From positions 2,480,001 through 2,544,000 of the forward strand of contig OZ255627.1 of the NCBI GenBank assembly GCA_965276765.1: a DNA stretch of 64,000 bases. The letters run 5' to 3'. The notes under the pieces are model-generated. The model saw only the letters and a program-made list of their open reading frames with translations. It was not told the origin of the DNA and did no database searches. Below, piece by piece: positions 43,316-53,738 of this stretch. Source of the stretch: G965276765 sp965276765 (GTDB taxonomy: Bacteria; Actinomycetota; Acidimicrobiia; Acidimicrobiales; Palsa-688). The position numbers and the translations under genes are program-made. The stretch's first letter is position 1. The number at the start of each line of letters is the position of its first letter.

Positions 43316-43339
43316 GAGATAGTATCGCGTTACGATCTC
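43316..43339. promoter_or_regulatory. 24-bp imperfect palindrome
   Basis: GAGATAGTATCG followed by CGTTACGATCTC matches its own reverse complement at 20 of 24 positions (GAGAT.GTA.CG pattern). It lies 36 bp upstream of the ATG of the small membrane protein, so it could be an operator for that gene. Confidence 0.5.
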
Positions 43340-43448
43340 AATGGCAATGGAGAGTTCAGGTCGAGGAGAGCATGAAGCTTGCGCTCCATCACCGGACATC
43401 GCGCAATAGCGCCCTCGGCGCCTGTCCAGAGGGTGTGGCGGGTTGGGA

Positions 43449-44549
43449 TTAGTTGGTCACGCGGAACTGTTCGGCGTCGGCCCGTTTGAGGTCCAGGCCC
43501 ATTCCCGAGCGGGACAGGTCGGGGTGGAGCGCACCGCCGGCTGGGTCGATCACTCCGTCGAAGAGCAGGCGCTCCAAGCGGGCGTGGTCGGCGAAGTACT
43601 CGAGGTGACGGATGTTTGGCACCGCGCAGGCAGGGTGGAGATGGACGGATTGGGCGCAATGGCCGGAGATCTGGAGGCCGTGGGCCTCGGCCAAGGCGGC
43701 GACGCGGAGCCACTCCGTGATGCCGGCGCAGCGCGTGACATCAGCCTGGAGGCAGTCGACCGCGCCGGCGCGGCACATGGCTTCGAAGTAGAACAGGTCG
43801 TAGCCGTATTCACCAGCGGTCACGTCGATGGCCGTCTGGGCGCGGATCTCGGCCAGAGCGTCGAGGTGATCGGAGGATACGGGCTCCTCGAACCAGGTCA
43901 CGCCGAGGTCCGCGTAGGCGCCGGCCATCCGAATTGCCTGCTTGGTCGAGTACCCGCCGTTGGCGTCGACGAACAACTCGACGTCGCCACCTATTGTCCG
44001 TCGGGCGACTTGCGCACGTTGTAGGTCTCGATCCGGGCGGCTTCCCCACGCTTGTCCTACCTTCATCTTAACACGGGGGATGCCCTGGTCATGGGCCCAC
44101 CCACCCAGCTGGTTGACTAACTCGTCATCGGTAAGAGACGTGAACCCGCCGCTGCCATAAATGGCCACATCATCGTGGACCTGGCCGAGGAGCTTGACCA
44201 GCGGCAGATTAAGCAGGCGGGCCTTGAGATCCCACAGCGCGGTATCGACGGCCGCGATGGCCATAGAGGCGACACCGGGCCGGCCGATGTTGCGGATCGA
44301 GCCGACCATGGCCGACCAGCAGCGTGGCACGTCCATGACGTCCTGTCCGAGCACTGCCTCGGTGAGGACGTCGCCTATGAGCCGGGCGCAGGCCCCAGTC
44401 GCGTAAGAGAAGCCGAGGCCGGTCGCGCCGCCCGCCTCCGGCTCAACCGCCACCACGGTCGTCGAGTTCCATGTAAACGTCCCGTCCGACTCCGCCTCCA
44501 CGGTGGGGACCTCGTAGACACTGACAGCCAATTTCTCTACTTCGGTCAT
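43449..44549 (-). CDS. Enolase-superfamily enzyme (mandelate racemase/muconate lactonizing type)
   Basis: A 366-residue protein from ATG 44549. The catalytic set is complete: K161-M-K163 on strand 2, metal ligands D195, E221 and E247 (FVDANGGY, WFEEP, TAGEYG), and the D270...H297 dyad (LQADVTRC, ISGHCAQ). K163 plus His297 is the acid-sugar dehydratase/racemase layout, so an acid-sugar substrate such as a gluconate- or galactonate-type compound is likely. This fits the sugar-oxidation genes that start 0.5 kb away. Substrate cannot be fixed by sequence. Confidence 0.88.
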   Translation of the reverse strand: MTEVEKLAVSVYEVPTVEAESDGTFTWNSTTVVAVEPEAGGATGLGFSYATGACARLIGDVLTEAVLGQDVMDVPRCWSAMVGSIRNIGRPGVASMAIAAVDTALWDLKARLLNLPLVKLLGQVHDDVAIYGSGGFTSLTDDELVNQLGGWAHDQGIPRVKMKVGQAWGSRPDRDLQRAQVARRTIGGDVELFVDANGGYSTKQAIRMAGAYADLGVTWFEEPVSSDHLDALAEIRAQTAIDVTAGEYGYDLFYFEAMCRAGAVDCLQADVTRCAGITEWLRVAALAEAHGLQISGHCAQSVHLHPACAVPNIRHLEYFADHARLERLLFDGVIDPAGGALHPDLSRSGMGLDLKRADAEQFRVTN

Positions 44550-45041
44550 TTTGACAGTTCCTTTCCGGCCTCGTCCACAGGCAGTGCTCGGGCAGGCCCG
44601 ATCGTGCGAGAAGGAGCGTGATGAGAAGCTACGAGTCCGAGGGCGATGACAACGACGTCAGATCCATACCCTGACGGGGTCGTTTGGCAATCGTCTGTGC
44701 AGGGAAAGGTAGGCAACGAAATGAAAGCGAAGGTCGCCAGGAGTGGTAGCGGGGAGAGGCCAGTTCTGTCGAATGGCCCTGTGCGCCCAGCACTCCTGAG
44801 GAGGTTCCGCTTCGCGCTGGTTGTCCGCCTTTGAGGTCGACAGCCGTCGTGCTCGGTCCACGCTGATCTACTTTTTGTGGTGGCGATGGTTTGGTCTGGG
44901 TGTCGGCGGGGCAGGAACTATCGTGACACGAGCTTGTGCGGCCGGGCCGATGTGGGCCTGCGCCGTCTGCCCTACCAAGACTGGTCTGCGCGGCCCACCG
45001 GCGGCGAGCAGTGACCACGACAAAGAAACGAGGAGGCCCAT
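44550..45041. other. About 490 bp upstream of the sugar-oxidation gene run
   Basis: Divergent promoter region between the enolase-superfamily gene and the ThDP enzyme. The last bases hold GAGGAGG, a strong ribosome binding site for ATG 45042. Short frames on both strands show no domain. I find no clear inverted repeat. Confidence 0.45.
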
Positions 45042-46838
45042 ATGGGCAGCACCGCTGGCGACAATCTCTGTGACCGGTTGATCGACTGGGGGGTGGACAC
45101 CATTTACGGGTTTCCCGGTGATGGCATCAACGGGATCCTGGGGGCGTTGCGCCGCTATCAGGGGAACCTTCGTTTCATACAGACCCGTCATGAGGAGATG
45201 GCAAGTTTCATGGCGTGCGGGCATGCCAAGTTCACGGGCGGGGTGGGTGTGTGCATGGCCACGTCGGGACCAGGGGCGATCCATCTGCTGAATGGCCTCT
45301 ATGACGCGAAGCTCGACCATCAGCCAGTCGTCGCGATCGTCGGCCAGACGTTCGTGCGGGCACTCGGCGGCGACTTCCAACAGGAGGTCAACTTGCTGCA
45401 GCTCTATTCGGACGTGGCGTCTTCGTGGTGTCAGCAGGTCAACACGCCGTCGTCGGTCCGTCATATCGTCGACCGGGCCTTCCGCATCGCTCAGGCCGAG
45501 AGAACAGTGACCTGTGTGATTATTCCTGCCGACGTGCAGGACATGGACGCGGTGGACGAGCAGCCCAAGGCGACCCATACCGTCCATACCGGAGTGGGCT
45601 GGTGGAAGCCTCGCGTCATCCCTTCGACCGAGCAGTTGCGCCAGGCCGCCGACATTCTCAATGCCGGGGAGCGAGTGGCGATGCTGGTCGGGGCGGGGGC
45701 CATGGAGGCGACCGACGAGGTTTTGGCCGTGGCCGACGCCCTCGGGGCCGGAGTGGCGAAGGCGCTGCTGGGCAAGGCATCGGTTCCCGACGACGTCCCC
45801 TATTGCACGGGCAGTATCGGGCTGCTGGGAACGAAGCCATCGTGGGACATGATGCAAGATGCCGACACGTTGTTGATGGTGGGCTCGTCTTTTCCGTATT
45901 CAGAGTTTTTGCCCACTACCGGGCAGGCGAAGGCGGTCCAGATCGACCTGGCCCCGCGGATGCTGTCGCTTCGCTACCCGATGGACTTGGCGCTGGTCGG
46001 CGACGCCAAGGACACCCTGGCCGAGTTGCTGCCGCTACTTCATCGCAAGCCCGATCGTTCCTGGCAGGACAAGATCGTCGGGGACGTGGAGGACTGGTGG
46101 GGCGAAATGGACACGCGGGGCCAGCCGTCGGACCTCAATGGCCGGGTCCGACCCCAGGGCCTGTTCTCTTCGCTATCGCGCCACCTGCCCGACAACTCGA
46201 TTCTGTCGTCGGACTCGGGGACGGCCGCGGACTGGTATGCCCGTCACATCAAGATTCGTCGCGGCATGAAGGCGTCGCTTTCGGGGAACCTGGCCACCAT
46301 GGTCCCCGGCGTGCCGTACGGGATCGCGGCCAAGTTCGCATTTCCCGACCGGGTGTCGGTGGCCATGGTCGGCGACGGTGCCATGCAGATGGGCGGGATG
46401 GCCGAGATGCTGACCGCCGCCAAGTACTACAAGACCTGGGCCGATCCCCGCTATGTCGTGCTGGTCCTCAACAACGAAGACCTCAACCAGGTCACTTGGG
46501 AACAGCGGGCTATGGAGGGCGACCCCCGCTTCGACGCCTCCCAGTCCATCCCGTACGTTTCCTACGCGGACTGGGCTGACATGATTGGGCTGAAGGGCAT
46601 CAAGATCACTCGCTCGGATCAGATCGAGGCGGCCTTTGTCGAGGCGTTCGCGGCGGACCGGCCGGTGATCGTGGACGCCCTCACAACACCGGACGAGCCG
46701 CCCATGCCCCCGCATGTCACCTTCAAGCAGGCCAAGGCGCTCACCGAGTCGGTCATGGCCGGACCATCGGAGGGGATCGCCGGGGCGAAGGAAGGTGTGC
46801 GCGAAATGTTCCAAGAGTTCTTCCACCGGAAGGATTGA
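45042..46838 (+). CDS. ThDP-dependent pyruvate oxidase/dehydrogenase-like enzyme (PoxB-like)
   Basis: A 598-residue protein of the POX/acetolactate-synthase fold. The N-terminal domain has TIYGFPGDGINGI and the cofactor-activating Glu in FIQTRHEEMASFMA; the middle domain has VLVGAGAMEATDEV; the C-terminal domain has the ThDP motif starting GDGAMQMGGMAEML (residues 444 on) and ending VLNNEDLNQVTWEQR. It resembles quinone-reducing pyruvate dehydrogenases, which need FAD and a lipid-binding tail; such a tail (KEGVREMFQEFFHRKD) is weakly suggested. It may be cytosolic or membrane-attached, converting pyruvate to acetate and CO2. Another 2-keto acid substrate cannot be excluded. Confidence 0.88.
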   Translation: MGSTAGDNLCDRLIDWGVDTIYGFPGDGINGILGALRRYQGNLRFIQTRHEEMASFMACGHAKFTGGVGVCMATSGPGAIHLLNGLYDAKLDHQPVVAIVGQTFVRALGGDFQQEVNLLQLYSDVASSWCQQVNTPSSVRHIVDRAFRIAQAERTVTCVIIPADVQDMDAVDEQPKATHTVHTGVGWWKPRVIPSTEQLRQAADILNAGERVAMLVGAGAMEATDEVLAVADALGAGVAKALLGKASVPDDVPYCTGSIGLLGTKPSWDMMQDADTLLMVGSSFPYSEFLPTTGQAKAVQIDLAPRMLSLRYPMDLALVGDAKDTLAELLPLLHRKPDRSWQDKIVGDVEDWWGEMDTRGQPSDLNGRVRPQGLFSSLSRHLPDNSILSSDSGTAADWYARHIKIRRGMKASLSGNLATMVPGVPYGIAAKFAFPDRVSVAMVGDGAMQMGGMAEMLTAAKYYKTWADPRYVVLVLNNEDLNQVTWEQRAMEGDPRFDASQSIPYVSYADWADMIGLKGIKITRSDQIEAAFVEAFAADRPVIVDALTTPDEPPMPPHVTFKQAKALTESVMAGPSEGIAGAKEGVREMFQEFFHRKD

Positions 46839-46839
46839 C

Positions 46840-47316
46840 GTGTCTATCCAAGTGAATTCTGCCACCCATAGTGAGGTTCACGGTGTCGAGCATCTCATCG
46901 ACCGGGCCTTCGCCGATGTCGCCCACGGCCGTTTCGAGCGGTCTCTGGCCGCCCTGACCGCCGTCGCTGCGGTGGTCACCACCAGCGAGATCTACATCGA
47001 GCACTACAAGGCGAGCTTCGGGAACAAGATGATGTGGAGTCCGATCATCGTGACGCCCCCGATCGTCGTGGCCGGTATTGCGGGAGTGTTCTCCAAGAAG
47101 TGGGCCAAGACGGCGCTACCGGTCACCGCGGCGATCTACACCCTCAATGGGTTGGTCGGCGAGTATTTCCATATCCGTGGTGTGGCCCGCAAGCCCGGCG
47201 GGTTCACGATGGCTTCCTACAACCTGCCGATGGGCCCGCCCGTCTCGGCGCCGGGACTGATGGCGATGGTGGGCGGCATGGGTCTCCTGGCCGCGTTGTT
47301 GCGAAGGGAGGACTAG
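46840..47316 (+). CDS. Four-helix membrane protein of the oxidation operon
   Basis: GTG 46840 starts two bases after the preceding stop. The 158-residue product has an N-terminal HxxE-rich segment (EVHGVEHLIDRAF) and four hydrophobic helices (LAALTAVAAVVTTSEIYIEH, PIIVTPPIVVAGIAGVF, VTAAIYTLNGLVGEYFHIRG, APGLMAMVGGMGLLAALL). Conserved-looking His residues inside or next to helices could bind haem, but that is a guess. I do not recognise the family. It sits next to the gluconate-dehydrogenase-like genes and may anchor them. Confidence 0.75.
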   Translation: MSIQVNSATHSEVHGVEHLIDRAFADVAHGRFERSLAALTAVAAVVTTSEIYIEHYKASFGNKMMWSPIIVTPPIVVAGIAGVFSKKWAKTALPVTAAIYTLNGLVGEYFHIRGVARKPGGFTMASYNLPMGPPVSAPGLMAMVGGMGLLAALLRRED

Positions 47317-47318
47317 GC

Positions 47319-48076
47319 GTGGCATCCGAGCCCACCCCGACGCTACGGCGCGACATGTCGACGCCCGATCATCTGCCGAACCTGCGGCCCGGCAAGGAGC
47401 CGCCCGACAAGTTATGGCTGCCCGAGCAGCGTCGGGGCACGACCCCGCAGATGATCGGCCGGTACCCGGACTTCGATGTCTTCGACGCTGCCGACACCTG
47501 GGATGACGCCACCACCAAGGTCGTTGCCGCCCGGCTTCACCTCGATGGTCAGTTCCGATTCTTCAGCGCCGGCGAACTGGCGACGCTGCGGACCTTTTGT
47601 GACGTGACGATGGCCCAGGATGGCGAGCCGAGGGTGCCGGTGCCGGAGCTCATCGATGAAAAGCTGGCGGCGGGGAGAATGGACGGGTACCAGTACGTCG
47701 ACATGCCCGACGACCGCGACACCTGGCACCTTGTCCTCGCCGGTCTGGACGAGGTCGCTGAAGGCCGCTATGGGCGGCCGAGTTTCGCGGCGTGCGACCC
47801 CGAGGCCCAAGAAGCCATCGTCGGCGATCTGGCCGACGCCGAGTTGGCCGGCGGCTCCTGGGAGCGGCTCAACGTGGCTCGGGCTTGGTCGGTGTGCATG
47901 CGCATGGTTCTCGCTGCGTTTTACGCCCATCCGTGGGCCTGGAACGAGATCGGATTCGGCGGACCGGCCTACCCGAGGGGGTACATGCGCCTCGGGCCGC
48001 TCAGTACCCTCGAGCCGTTCGAAACGCCGGGCGCAACCTCGGAGGACCCGTCCCGGGTGGCGCCGGAGATCGGCCC

Positions 48077-48080
<4 letters not shown>
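47319..48080 (+). CDS. Gluconate 2-dehydrogenase subunit 3-like protein
   Basis: A 253-residue protein from GTG 47319, two bases after the previous stop. The subunit-3 domain is recognised by FRFFSAGELATLRTFCDVTM, then PVPELIDEKL and the ending AFYAHPWAWNEIGFGGPAYP. In known FAD-gluconate dehydrogenases this small subunit carries a twin-arginine signal for export of the complex. Here there is no signal peptide, only a Pro/Arg-rich N-terminus, so the complex may stay inside the cell. Overlaps the flavoprotein gene by four bases. Confidence 0.85.
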
Positions 48081-49741
<1,661 letters not shown>

Positions 49742-49774
49742 CCGAATGCTTTGGGTATTGGGAGGCGGCGCAGC

Positions 49775-51283
49775 GTGACGAACTTCAAAGACTTTCCGCT
49801 GTGGATCGTGGTCACCCACTTCCTCAACCTCTTCCTCCTACTATTTGTCGCCCGATCCGGCCTCGAGGTCCTCTCTGCGTTCCCGAAGTTCTACCTCTCC
49901 GACGACTGCCCCCCTGGCAAGGAATGGCTACGCCTTACCCGCCGCGTGTACTCAGCCGACGCCGCCCACCCGTGGAGCTCGCTTGACGAGGAGGAGGCGT
50001 GGTCACCGATCATTGCCCTCCCCGGCCGCAAGAACCTCGGCCTCGGCCGTCACTGGCACTTCCTCACCGTGCAGTTCTGGATCGTCACCGGAGCGGTGTA
50101 CATCTCGTTGCTCTTCGCCACCGGCTACTGGCAGACGTTGGTCCCGACCAGCTGGGAGATCTTCCCCAACGCCCTGCGAGCCGTCGGCACCTACCTGATG
50201 CTCCATCTTCCCGCTCCCCAGCCCGGACTGCCGTTCAACGCCGTCCAGCAGCTCTCCTACTTCTTCGTCGTGTTCATCCTTGCCCCGTTCCAGATGCTTA
50301 CCGGGGCCGCCATGTCGCCGTCGATCCTCGCCCGTTTCCCTCGCTACGTCTGGCTCTTCGGGGGGCGTCAGCGGGCCCGCAGCCTGCATTTCCTCGGGCT
50401 GTGCACGTTTTTCGGCTTCGTCGTCGTCCACACGATCATGGTTATTATCAACGGCCTCCCGCGCCTGTGGACCGTCATCGTGCTCGGCCACGCCGAGTCG
50501 GCGCCCTACTCAGGACAGGAGGAGGCGCTGATCGTCGGGTTCGCCGGCTTGGCCGGGGTGGTGCTGCTCAGCGTGGCGGCCGGCGTCGTCAGTCACCGCC
50601 ATCCCCGTGGCACCCAGCGCATGCTCGGTCGGATCGTGAACCCGTTGGAGCGGGTTCTGTCCCGCGCGTTCACGTCCCACCAGCACTATTCATGGGAGGA
50701 CATCTCCCCGTATCACCGGGTCAACGGCTACCCGCCCCCTGACAAGGACTACGCCGAGCTCGTCGCCGGCGACTTCACCGACTACCGGCTCGAGATCGGC
50801 GGCCTTGTCGAGCATCCCATGTCGCTTTCGCTGGCCGAGCTGCGAACATTCGGCACCCAATCCCAGATCGTAAAGCACAATTGCATCCAGGGCTGGTCGG
50901 CCATCGCCCAATGGTCGGGTGTGCCCGTCGCCGCACTCATGGAGCACGTCAAACCATTGGACGGTGCCAAACACGTCGCGTTTTACGCGTTCGACGACAA
51001 GGCGATCACCGAGGGGGAAGGACGCAGCGGGTACTTCTACGGGACCATCCCCATGTATCTGGCCACAAATCCCCAGACGATCCTGGCCATGGACATGAAC
51101 GGCAAGCCGCTTCCGATCGAGCACGGCGCCCCGATCCGGCTGCGGATCGAAACGCAGCTTGGCTTCAAGATGGTCAAATGGGTTCGGGCCATCGAGTTCG
51201 TCGACGACGTCTCCACCATCGGCCAGGGGCAGGGCGGATGGCGCGAGGACCAGCAGTTCTACGCCAACGCCGCCGGCATATGA
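49775..51283 (+). CDS. Cytochrome b561-type membrane domain fused to a sulfite-oxidase-like molybdopterin domain
   Basis: A 502-residue protein from GTG 49775 with GGGAGG upstream. Residues 1-290 form a cytochrome b membrane domain; helix-located His15, His93/95, His144, His205 and His219 are candidate haem ligands. Residues 305-502 are an oxidoreductase molybdopterin domain with the Mo-binding Cys370 in KHNCIQGWSAIAQW, then GYFYGTIPMYLATNPQ and HGAPIRLRIETQLGFKMVKW. In most bacteria these are separate subunits (MsrP/MsrQ-type or YedYZ-like). Here one chain would link Mo chemistry to the quinone pool. The stop overlaps the next start in ATGA. Confidence 0.88.
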   Translation: MTNFKDFPLWIVVTHFLNLFLLLFVARSGLEVLSAFPKFYLSDDCPPGKEWLRLTRRVYSADAAHPWSSLDEEEAWSPIIALPGRKNLGLGRHWHFLTVQFWIVTGAVYISLLFATGYWQTLVPTSWEIFPNALRAVGTYLMLHLPAPQPGLPFNAVQQLSYFFVVFILAPFQMLTGAAMSPSILARFPRYVWLFGGRQRARSLHFLGLCTFFGFVVVHTIMVIINGLPRLWTVIVLGHAESAPYSGQEEALIVGFAGLAGVVLLSVAAGVVSHRHPRGTQRMLGRIVNPLERVLSRAFTSHQHYSWEDISPYHRVNGYPPPDKDYAELVAGDFTDYRLEIGGLVEHPMSLSLAELRTFGTQSQIVKHNCIQGWSAIAQWSGVPVAALMEHVKPLDGAKHVAFYAFDDKAITEGEGRSGYFYGTIPMYLATNPQTILAMDMNGKPLPIEHGAPIRLRIETQLGFKMVKWVRAIEFVDDVSTIGQGQGGWREDQQFYANAAGI

Positions 51284-52785
51284 GCAGGCCGCGGGTCGTC
51301 ATCGTCGGCGCCGGTTTCGCCGGTCTGGCCGCGGCCCGAGCCCTGGCTGACCAGCCGTGGCACCGCGCCCTGGTCGACGTCACCATCGTGGATCGCCACA
51401 ACCATCACGTCTTCACGCCCTTCCTCTACCAGGTGGCCACCGCCCTGCTCGAGCCATCCGCAACGGCCCGGCCGATCCGCTCCCTCATCCGTAAGCTCCC
51501 TAACGTCGACTTCCGGTTGGCGACGGTCACCGGCGTCGACGTCACCCTGCGCCGGGTGGAGACCGACCGGGGGCCGCTTCCCTACGACTACCTGGTCCTT
51601 GCCGCCGGGGCCGTGAGTGACCACTTCGACAACGCCGACGCCGCCGCCCAAAGCCTCGGGCTCAACGACCTTGGGGACGCGTTGGCCCTACGAAACCACC
51701 TCATCGCCTGTTTCGAGGCGGCAGCCTGGGCCGACGACCGGACCCGGCGGACCCAGCTGCTTACCTTCGCCGTGGTGGGTGGCGGTCCGACCGGAGTGGA
51801 GTTCGCCGCCGCCCTGGCCGTGCTCGTCAAGGAAATGGTGGGGAGCGACTTCCCCGGAATGGAGGCTGGCGAGCCCCGCATTGTGCTCGTCGAAGCGTCC
51901 GACGCTCCTCTCGGATCGTTCGCCACCGATCTCCGAGAGGCGGCCGCCGGCGGCCTGCGGGCGAGAGGTGTCGACGTGGTCTCAGGGGCCAGGGTGGCCG
52001 ACGTGGACGGCGCCGGCCTCACCGTGGAGGGAGGCCGCCGCATCGAGGCCGCCACCGTCGTATGGGCTGCCGGGGTGCGGGCCAACCCGCTGGCCGACGC
52101 CCTGCCGGTCACCGGGTCCCACTTCCGGGCCGTCGTGACAGACACCCTGCAGGTCCCGCGCCATCCCGAGGTCTTCGTCGTCGGTGACATGGCCGAGATC
52201 GCCGCTGGCGCCGGCCCGTTGCCAATGGTCGCCCAGGTCGCCATCCAGTCCGGACGCCAGGCGGCCAACTCTATCCTCGCCCTGTGCCGGGGAGGGGAGG
52301 CCAAGGCGTTCCGGTACCGAGACCTGGGCACCATGGCCACGGTGGGGCGAGGCGATGCGGTGGCCCAGATCGGCTCGGTACACCTCTCCGGCCTGGCCGG
52401 CTGGCTGGCCTGGCTTGGCGTCCACATCGCCAGGACCGCCGGCCCCGAGGCCAAGGTCTCCGTGCTGGTCGGCTGGCTGTCGGGCTTCGTCTTCGCCGAC
52501 CGTCCCGTTCGCATCATCACCGGCCCCAAGCAGACCGGAGGAACCCGGCCCGAGCTTGCCGACCGGACGCCGACGCGTGCCGACCTGCCCAGCGTGAACG
52601 TGGGCAACGCCAACGAGTTCGGCCCGAGAGCGGCCTACGCGTGGTGGAGCCAGGACCTGCCAGGACGCAAGCCGCCACCGAGCCCTCCGGCCAATCCGAT
52701 CGAAAGGCTTCGTTCTCGGGCGACCAGGTTGCGTCACGAGATCTTCGGCGTCAGGTCCCAGACCGAAGACGACTACCGTCGATGA
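51280..52785 (+). CDS. Type II NADH dehydrogenase-like FAD oxidoreductase
   Basis: A 501-residue protein from ATG 51280. It has two dinucleotide folds: VVIVGAGFAGLAAARALAD (FAD) and TFAVVGGGPTGVEFAAALAV (NADH). The FAD-closing motif is VFVVGDMAEIA. The C-terminal amphipathic region (LAWLGVHIARTAGPEAKVSV) fits membrane association as in NDH-2. It would move electrons from NADH to quinone without pumping protons. Its place between the b561 fusion and the binding-like protein, with ATGA overlaps on both sides, ties it to this module. A last 60-residue Pro/Arg tail is unusual. Confidence 0.88.
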   Translation: MSRPRVVIVGAGFAGLAAARALADQPWHRALVDVTIVDRHNHHVFTPFLYQVATALLEPSATARPIRSLIRKLPNVDFRLATVTGVDVTLRRVETDRGPLPYDYLVLAAGAVSDHFDNADAAAQSLGLNDLGDALALRNHLIACFEAAAWADDRTRRTQLLTFAVVGGGPTGVEFAAALAVLVKEMVGSDFPGMEAGEPRIVLVEASDAPLGSFATDLREAAAGGLRARGVDVVSGARVADVDGAGLTVEGGRRIEAATVVWAAGVRANPLADALPVTGSHFRAVVTDTLQVPRHPEVFVVGDMAEIAAGAGPLPMVAQVAIQSGRQAANSILALCRGGEAKAFRYRDLGTMATVGRGDAVAQIGSVHLSGLAGWLAWLGVHIARTAGPEAKVSVLVGWLSGFVFADRPVRIITGPKQTGGTRPELADRTPTRADLPSVNVGNANEFGPRAAYAWWSQDLPGRKPPPSPPANPIERLRSRATRLRHEIFGVRSQTEDDYRR

Positions 52786-53696
52786 CGGCCACCCACGAAA
52801 GGTGGCGGGTCCGGCCGGGCAAGCTCGCGGCGTTCGCGACCCTGGGCGTGTTGGTGTCGTTCCTTGGGGCGAAGCGCTTCGGAGGGGTGGTGCTCTTCGA
52901 CGGGCCAGGGTCTCCCATCCCCTACGACCCGGTGCCCTACGCCCAAGAGCTTGTCGGCCGACACCCCAGCGCCGTCGGCGTCTCCGCCACCGACCCGACC
53001 GCGCTGTGTCCCACTGCGGCCATCGCCCGAAGAGCCGGCGTGCTGTTCTTCGCCGCCGGTTCTGACGTGGCATGCCCCGGCGTCGGACTCTTCGTAGAGC
53101 CGGCGCCTCCCCGCGCGGTCGGATACGACGCCGTCAATCTCCTCGCCGCCAGCATCCACGGCTCCGGGGAAGTCGCCATCGTGATTGCCGGTCCGACCCA
53201 GCCCGACCTCGGATCCTGGGTCCACTACATGCAGGTGCGGCTGGCTGCGTTCCCCCGCCTTCGCCTGGTGCCGGTCCAGGCCGGCGCCATCGACGGCACC
53301 GACACGGCCGTCGTCGCCGACCGGCTCATGGCCGCCTACCCCGGCCTCAAGGGCATCATCGGCGCCAGTCCGACCAACGTCGGCGCCCTGGCCCGGGCCG
53401 TCGACCAGGCCGGCAAGAAGGGCGCGATCACCGTGACCGGCATCGCCGACCCCAACGCTATGAGGTCGGCGATCGACGATGGGACCGTGGCCGGCGTGGT
53501 CTCCTATGACGGCGCCCATCTCGGCTACCTCACCTACTGGGCCGTGACCCAGATGCTCCACCACCGACCGTTCGCCCGAAGGAACAGCGTTCCCGGGTTG
53601 ACCGCACCGGCCACGTGGACGGCGCCCAGTCACACCCTGCTCCTCGGACCTCCCGTCGTCGTGACGAAGGCGAACATGAACAGCGTTCACTACTAG
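52782..53696 (+). CDS. Membrane-anchored periplasmic-binding-protein-like protein (sugar type)
   Basis: A 304-residue protein from ATG 52782. It has an N-terminal hydrophobic helix (KLAAFATLGVLVSFLGAK) without a lipobox, then a type-I periplasmic binding fold: PTALCPTAAIARRAGVLFFA, VADRLMAAYPGLKGIIGASP, GARAVDQAG-like segment and DDGTVAGVVSYDGAHLGYLT. It resembles rhamnose/autoinducer-2-type sugar-binding proteins. No permease or ATPase gene is nearby, so it may deliver sugar to an enzyme or sense it rather than serve an ABC transporter. Confidence 0.8.
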   Translation: MTATHERWRVRPGKLAAFATLGVLVSFLGAKRFGGVVLFDGPGSPIPYDPVPYAQELVGRHPSAVGVSATDPTALCPTAAIARRAGVLFFAAGSDVACPGVGLFVEPAPPRAVGYDAVNLLAASIHGSGEVAIVIAGPTQPDLGSWVHYMQVRLAAFPRLRLVPVQAGAIDGTDTAVVADRLMAAYPGLKGIIGASPTNVGALARAVDQAGKKGAITVTGIADPNAMRSAIDDGTVAGVVSYDGAHLGYLTYWAVTQMLHHRPFARRNSVPGLTAPATWTAPSHTLLLGPPVVVTKANMNSVHY

Positions 53697-53738
53697 AAGG
53701 GATGTTGATGGCAACGCCACCGATAAGAGAGCCCGCCC

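Noticed and set aside
44629..45018. Minus-strand 129-codon frame upstream of the ThDP enzyme
   Set aside because: Ser/Arg-rich, no start signal, covers the ribosome binding region of the next operon.
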